Positions 58,901 to 64,000 of a stretch of DNA of 64,000 nt are shown here, in pieces (positions within the stretch are counted from its first letter, which is position 1; each line of letters starts with the position of its first letter). The notes under the pieces were generated by a model. It saw only the letters and a program-made list of their open reading frames with translations. It was not told the DNA's origin and did no database searches. The DNA is from Alliaria petiolata (Eukaryota > Streptophyta > Magnoliopsida > Brassicales > Brassicaceae). The stretch spans positions 443,183,831-443,247,830 of the forward strand of contig JAHZTW010000001.1 in assembly GCA_020283515.1 (NCBI GenBank). The letters are read 5' to 3'. Made by a program: the position numbers and the translations under genes.

Positions 58901-59574
58901 CTAAAAACTGCCGCTAGTATATACAAAGAGGATATGTGAAAGCTGACAAGACTGGAAACCTGAAGATCTTGGGAAATAACAGTGGGGGGGAGGAGGCCGC
59001 GTAGATAGTGAGCGTCACGCTCCCTGTGGCTGAAGGCAAGGCCTTTGTTGTGATGTGGATCGCGCAACAACGTATACCCACTGCACCACATTCACATCCA
59101 ACATATTCTTTTTGATGATGACACAACTCCAAAAGCTTATTAAAAAAAAATGGAATTTGAATGGAGGAGGAAATGGTGGTACCTGGCGACAGAAAGAGAC
59201 CAAGGAGTGATGGGCATGTCCTCGGTGGCAGCGTCCTCGCCGTAAACATCCTGAACTCCACCAGATACGGTGGATTTGGGAACAATGTCGGCGGGGGCGG
59301 AGGTCTCGAGGGATGAGGAAGATGAAGTGGTCTCAATCAAGACGCTGCCGTTGGGATCTCGGTTAGATCCGAGAGCGGAAAAGACTCTGAAGAAAGCAGG
59401 AGAGGAGGTTCTAGTTCTAGGCTGGCGCAGAGAGAGGTGGGTGGAACATCCAGGAACACCCGTCTTGTTCTGTGAAAAACAAAGCAGGGGCAATTAAAAA
59501 GAGATAGATGAATGTAGAGGAATGGAGAAAGAAGATGTGAATACCAGAAACGAGGAGGGACTGAGAGAGATCAT
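55962..59574 (-). CDS. NADP-ME4: Plastid NADP-dependent malic enzyme
   Basis: This enzyme decarboxylates L-malate to pyruvate and CO2 while reducing NADP+, supplying NADPH and pyruvate in plastids. Nineteen exons, from 59545-59574 and 59183-59469 to 56170-56389 and 55962-56050, join in phase to 646 residues, which is the length of Arabidopsis NADP-ME4 (AT1G79750). The first exon encodes only ten residues (MISLSPSSFL). It continues in exon 2 as a Ser/Thr/Arg-rich transit peptide of about 60 residues. Signatures include SGYTLLRDPHHNKGLAF, VYTPTVGEACQKYG, VTDGERILGLGDLG, the NDDIQGTA metal-site region and the nucleotide-binding FLGAGEAGTG at about 391-400. The C-terminus ends YSPSYRSYR. Introns 6 (after GDLGCQ) and 11 (after FLGAGE) use GC donors. 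It is transcribed away from the hAT gene. Confidence 0.95.
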
Positions 59575-61327
59575 GGCGCCTGGGGATGCCTTGTTTCGTA
59601 GAAGACGACGGAGGAGGAAGGAGATGGAGAGAGTCTTCGTGATGTATGTGATCGTCTCTCTCTCTCTCTCTCTCAAGCTCTTAGAACAGAGTGGCCTCTC
59701 TTCCTCTCTCCGAATGGAATACGGATGGATCCCTATCCAACTCCCTCACACGCTCTAAATCTGAGAGCTTCGCAAATGGCACAGAACCTCCATGGAAACT
59801 GTTGACGTGTCTTCCTTTTCTATCTCTTCCTAATTGCGCCTCCCCTCCTCCTTTTTTCACCAATTCCCATTGACCAGCGGTCCCTATAATTGGTGCGCTA
59901 TTGTAATTTTGCCCTCAAAATCAAGAATAGCAAAAAAAGAATCACTTTTTCTTGACTGTGACCTCCTTTTTCATCATTTCTTTTCAATTGGAATTGTCAC
60001 CAAAATGCCCAAATGTTTTCAAGCCAAAATGCAACTACCATCATCAATGTAGATGTAGTTGGTTTGGAATTTGTCCCTCTACTTGACATGTTTTAATGTG
60101 TGAGAGACAAGTCTCCTCCAACTTGTTGTACTTGGACTCTTTTGTGTCACGCGAGATGACACGATTGCCCCCATCTTAGTAGAATCCATGTTAGTTGGGT
60201 TCGAATATATCTTCAGGCTCATTGTGATAGTGGCCCAAAAAGTACGAAGATTCTCTGGGTACGTAAAACTAAAAACCAATAAGGCCCATCTCAGAATGAA
60301 TCTCTCCCCCCTCTCTGAGAAGGTTTTTTTTTTTTTTTTGCGCTATGAATGTTTTTTTTTTTGGTAAGAAGAAAGAGATAATTGTCTCCTCCATTTTAAG
60401 ATTTAGAATAATCTTGGCAAAAACAAGAATATCAAAAAAAACAAGAAGTTCGATAAACCAAAAAAAAACTGTTTATCAAAAATTAAGTTTTTTAGTGAAA
60501 ACAAAGAATGTAATTTTTTTAGGTTAATCAAGAGATAAAAACATAAAGTATTTTATTTTATTTTAAATAAAAAGATATCATTTTAAAAAAAAATAATACT
60601 TTATAATTTAATAAATTATTGTACGTTATTAATTTATATATATTTTTTGTATTGTATATTCCTTTTAAAATAAATGAAACAGAATAAAAGAGAGTGAAAC
60701 AACTAAAACTGGAAAGAAACTAATATTTTTGTATTAGAGGAAGGGAATGGAAAACGATGAAGGAAAAAAAAAAGAAACCGCACAACAAAATATCGCGAAA
60801 AATTAGGCTCAATTCTCAGAAGTTCGTTCCGGCGAGAAGAATCGAATCTCTCCCGTATATCTCTCTCTCTCTCTGTAAGCAACTTCCCGTGTATCTCTCC
60901 CAATTTCTCATTCTCCTCCCAAATTCTCTTAATTCTTGCTGCTTTGTTAGCTTCGTTTTTTGGTTTGCCGATAAATCTTTGTTTCTCTGCCGTATTGAAG
61001 TCGAAGTGAATAGCGATCGGTTTCGTCGAGGACAAACTGCAGGCTACACTGGATCCTTGCATCATATTTTGATTTCACTGGATCCGGTGTAGCCTGCAGT
61101 TTGTTATTTTGTTATTCTGATTCATCGATGGCAACCTCACTAGGGTTGAGTGTGCTGATTGTATTTTTTTTTTGGGGCAGGTGAAAGCTGACGAAGAACA
61201 TTTCAGCAATCCCCAGTAAGTAAGTAGCTCTATTTTCCTCTGATTGCATCTGAAATGGGGAAGTAATCTCGTCTGTCGGATTGTCTCACAGTGACTGCTT
61301 TTAGAGCAAAAACTAATTGCAAAATGC
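59575..61327. promoter_or_regulatory. Upstream regions of NADP-ME and the hAT-type gene, with leader hairpin
   Basis: The left part holds the NADP-ME promoter with a (TC)n leader tract near 59650-59675. The middle (60320-60700) is strongly AT-rich with A and T runs. The right part is the leader of the hAT-type gene, which contains a TC-rich tract, a 25-bp inverted repeat (61032-61104) and an apparent acceptor TTGGGGCAG ending at 61180, suggesting a leader intron. GGCCCA motifs occur near 60231 and 60282. Confidence 0.5.
61032..61104. repeat. 25-bp inverted repeat with 23-nt loop in the hAT-gene leader
   Basis: Arms 61032-61056 and 61080-61104 are complementary at 24 of 25 positions. Each arm contains CTGCAG and GGATCC. 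The ten bases CACTGGATCC also occur in direct orientation at 61047-61056 and 61076-61085. Confidence 0.9.
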
Positions 61328-63737
61328 GTGGATCATCTGACAGTGGTACGAGAAAAGGACATATGCTGGGAATACGCGGAGAAGTTAGATGGTAACAAGG
61401 TGAGATGCAAGTTTTGCTCTAGAGTTCTGAATGGCGGCATCAGCAGGTTGAAGCATCATCTCTCTCGGCTCCCCAGTAAAGGCGTGAATCCATGTGCCAA
61501 AGTAAGGGACGATGTAACCGATAGAGTCCGATCCATATTATCTGCCAAGGACGATGCTAAAGATTCCCCCATCACCAACAAGTACAAGACTCCCGAAACT
61601 AAACCTTTATCTGCTTCTCTGCCTCCTCTTCCCTTAGATGCATTGTCTTCTGCTTCCAGACTGTTTCCTAGTGTCCTTTTACCAAATGCAAATGCTCAAG
61701 AGATTGCAGAGAGGAGCATTTCTCTTTTCTTCTTTGAGAACAAGATTGACTTTGGCGTTGCCCGCTCACCGTCTTATCACCAGATGGTCGATGCCATTGC
61801 AAAGTGTGGTCCTGGATTTGTTGCTCCCTCTGCACTCTCTCTCAAGGCTGAGTGGGTCGACAGAGTAAAATCAGAAATTAGTTTACAACTGAAAGAAATT
61901 GAAAAGGAGTGGGTCACCACGGGCTGTACTGTCGTCGCTGAGGCATGGACAGACAAAAAAGCACGAGCACTGATAAACTTCTCTGTCTCTTCACCATCCA
62001 GGACCTTGTTTCACAAGTCTGTGGACGCCTCCTCATATTTCAAGAACACTAAGTTCCTTGCTGATTTATTTGATTCTATAATTCAAGATATTGGACAAGA
62101 ACATATAGTGCAAATCATCATGGACAATAGCTTCAGCTACACAGGTATCTCAAACCATATCTTGCAAAACTATGGCAGCATTTTTGTGTCCCCTTGTGCA
62201 TCTCAGTGTTTGAACTTGATATTAGAAGAATTCTCCAAGGTAGATTGGGTCAACCAATGCTTATTGCAAGCGCAGGGGATAGCAAAGTTTGTGTACAACA
62301 ATAGCTCCGTGCTAGATTTGTTGAAGAAGTTTACAGGTGGGCAAGATATAATCAGAAGCGGTGTCACAAGGTCTGTTACCAGTTTTCTATCATTACAGTC
62401 AATGATGAAGCAAAAAGCAAGGCTAAAACAAATGTTTAATAGCACAGAGTACTCCACACACGCTAATAAAACACAGAGCATGTCATGTGTTGAGGATAAT
62501 GAGTTTTGGAGAGCTGTGGAAGAAAGCGTGGCTGTTTCCGAGCCTATCCTGAAAGTGTTGAGGGAAGTTTCTGGTGGAAAGCCCGCTGTAGGATCTATAT
62601 ACGAGTTAATGTCTAGGGCGAAGGAGTCAATACGGACATACTACATCATGGATGAGAATAAGCATAAGGTCTTTTCTGACATCGTTGATACAAAGTGGTG
62701 TGACCACTTGCATTCACCTCTTCATGCAGCAGCAGCATTCTTGAACCCCAGTATTCAGTATAACCCGGAGATAAAGTTCCTGACCTCTTTGAAAGAAGAC
62801 TTTTTCAAGGTGTTGGAGAAACTTCTTCCCACAAGCGATCTACGGCGTGATATTACAAATCAGATATTCACTTTCACAAGGGCAAAAGGAATGTTCGGGT
62901 GTAATCTGGCGATGGAGGCTAGGGATACAGTATCACCAGGTACGGACAATATATATTTTAAATTCATCTATATTTAATATGTAGTCAAATTCCGAGGGTT
63001 GCTATTCGTAACCTGAAATGTTCATACAAGAATTTTAAACCAACCTGAATAGTGAACGGAGATGTCAAGATAGTATGAGTCGGTAGAAAACTATCCACGT
63101 ATATGTGTAGCGTGTGACTGCAATGAAAGGTATAATCATACCACACAAGTAAATAAGTCCAGACTGATATAGCCTGGTGTATATTAGATCAAATTGTAGA
63201 TATATTCCCTCGACAAGCTAGCTGTAGGGCTATGGATGGTCCATCCATGGCAGATGATTCGGATGCAGTACGGTTTTGGTTCTTGAAAATTGGTATCATA
63301 GTAACTAAGCACTCTAGAAGTTGATGTCTAATGCAGGTCTCTGGTGGGAGCAGTTTGGGGACTCAGCACCGGTGTTGCAGCGCGTGGCAATCAGGATACT
63401 GAGTCAAGTTTGCAGCGGTTACAGCTTGGAACGCCAATGGGGCACATTCCAGCAGATGCACTGGGAAAGGCGAAACAAGATGGACAGAGAAATGCTGAAC
63501 AACTTGGCGTACGTGAATCAGAATCTCAAGTTGGGGAGAATTATAACCTTGGAGACTGACCCGATTGCTGTGGAGGACATCGACATGATGTCGGAGTGGG
63601 TGGAAGAGGCAGAGAATCCCAGCCCCGCCCAGTGGCTCGACCGGTTTGGGTCTGCACTTGATGGAGGGGACTTGAACACCAGGCAGTTTGGCGGTGCTAT
63701 ATTCAGTGCCAATGACCATAACATCTTCGGTTTGTGA
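61328..63737 (+). CDS. Domesticated hAT-type transposase protein with BED zinc finger
   Basis: This is a plant protein derived from a hAT transposase and kept as a normal gene; the Arabidopsis counterpart is AT1G79740 from memory. Two exons (61328-62939 and 63337-63737) give 670 residues. A BED-type zinc finger lies at the N-terminus (C27, C30, H43/H44 and C56 in CKFCSRVLNGGISRLKHHLS ... NPC). A DUF659 domain covers about 130-290 (FGVARSPSYHQMVDAI, GCTVVAEAWTDKKARALINF). The C-terminal hAT dimerisation region includes WWEQFGDSAPVLQRVAIRIL and QWGTFQQMHWERRNK. No terminal inverted repeats or target-site duplication are visible around it, so it is not an active element. It may bind DNA in the nucleus; its target is unknown. 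Confidence 0.92.
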
Positions 63738-64000
63738 AGTCCGAAGTCTCATCATAGGTAAGGTTTTTAATGACTTGGTCATGGCTAGTTTATACTATTT
63801 TGGATTGAGATTGTCGAGTCCTCCTCGGTTCGCTGTAAATAATGTTTGTAAAACTTACAAGGTATAATAATAATAAGCAAACGAATGATTCCTGTAGAAT
63901 AGAAAGAATCCATCCTTCTTCCTCTTCTGTGTTTTACATATTAACAATTTGTACAAACCGGACCGGTTAACACATGTTTATTCATAAACTAATTGTTTTT
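63738..64000. other. 3' flank of the hAT-type gene
   Basis: This is AT-rich untranslated DNA with AATAATAATAA near 63864, a plausible poly(A) signal region. No further gene is visible before the window edge. Confidence 0.5.

Overview
This is a stretch of nuclear plant genome. Genes carry many short GT-AG introns, intergenic DNA is AT-rich, and the predicted proteins are dicot proteins very close to Arabidopsis thaliana. From memory, the gene order follows one block of Arabidopsis chromosome 1 (about AT1G79910 down to AT1G79740), so the source is almost certainly a Brassicales species. Cleomaceae is my guess, but the window alone cannot settle this.

Layout, left to right: an IST1-like ESCRT gene (-, runs off the left edge); a dead TMA7 copy (+); the mitochondrial basic amino acid carrier BAC2 (+); a DDX11/CHL1-type Fe-S helicase (-); a La protein (+); a hydroxy(phenyl)pyruvate reductase (-); ROPGEF12 (+); plastid ribosomal protein S17 (+); the HD-ZIP IV regulator GLABRA2 (-) with about 4 kb of upstream DNA; golgin GC5 (+); the hexose-transporter-like SGB1 (+); peroxin PEX2 (-); a THA8-like plastid PPR protein (-); ENODL7 (-); a plastid FMN hydrolase (+); a CASP-like protein (-); a DUF1677 protein (-); a DTA4-like degenerate 2OG-dioxygenase (-); an ABCG36/PEN3-like full-size ABC transporter carrying two in-frame stops (+); plastid NADP-malic enzyme (-); and a BED/hAT domesticated transposase (+). 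I rebuilt exon structures by hand from splice sites and reading phase. Almost all multi-exon genes close to an intact frame of the expected length.

These are mostly unrelated housekeeping and developmental genes. They share a locus through ancestry and not through a pathway, and there is no operon-like logic. Relative to the Arabidopsis order I remember, the extra items are the TMA7 relic, the THA8-like gene and the ABCG36-like gene.

The strongest unusual signals are technical. A complete Nextera mate-pair junction adapter (two Tn5 mosaic ends head to head) lies in PEX2 intron 1. A partial mosaic end between 48-bp direct repeats lies in a GL2 intron. An 882-bp perfect duplication around a single N looks like two overlapping contigs joined without merging, and it creates false copies of ENODL7 and FMN-hydrolase exons. 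The biological signals are the two-stop ABCG36 gene, the TMA7 pseudogene, foldback repeats and an L1 box upstream of GL2, a 25-bp inverted repeat in the leader of the hAT gene, GC-AG introns, and a possible hydrophobic tail anchor on the DTA4-like protein. I found no convincing new multi-gene system.
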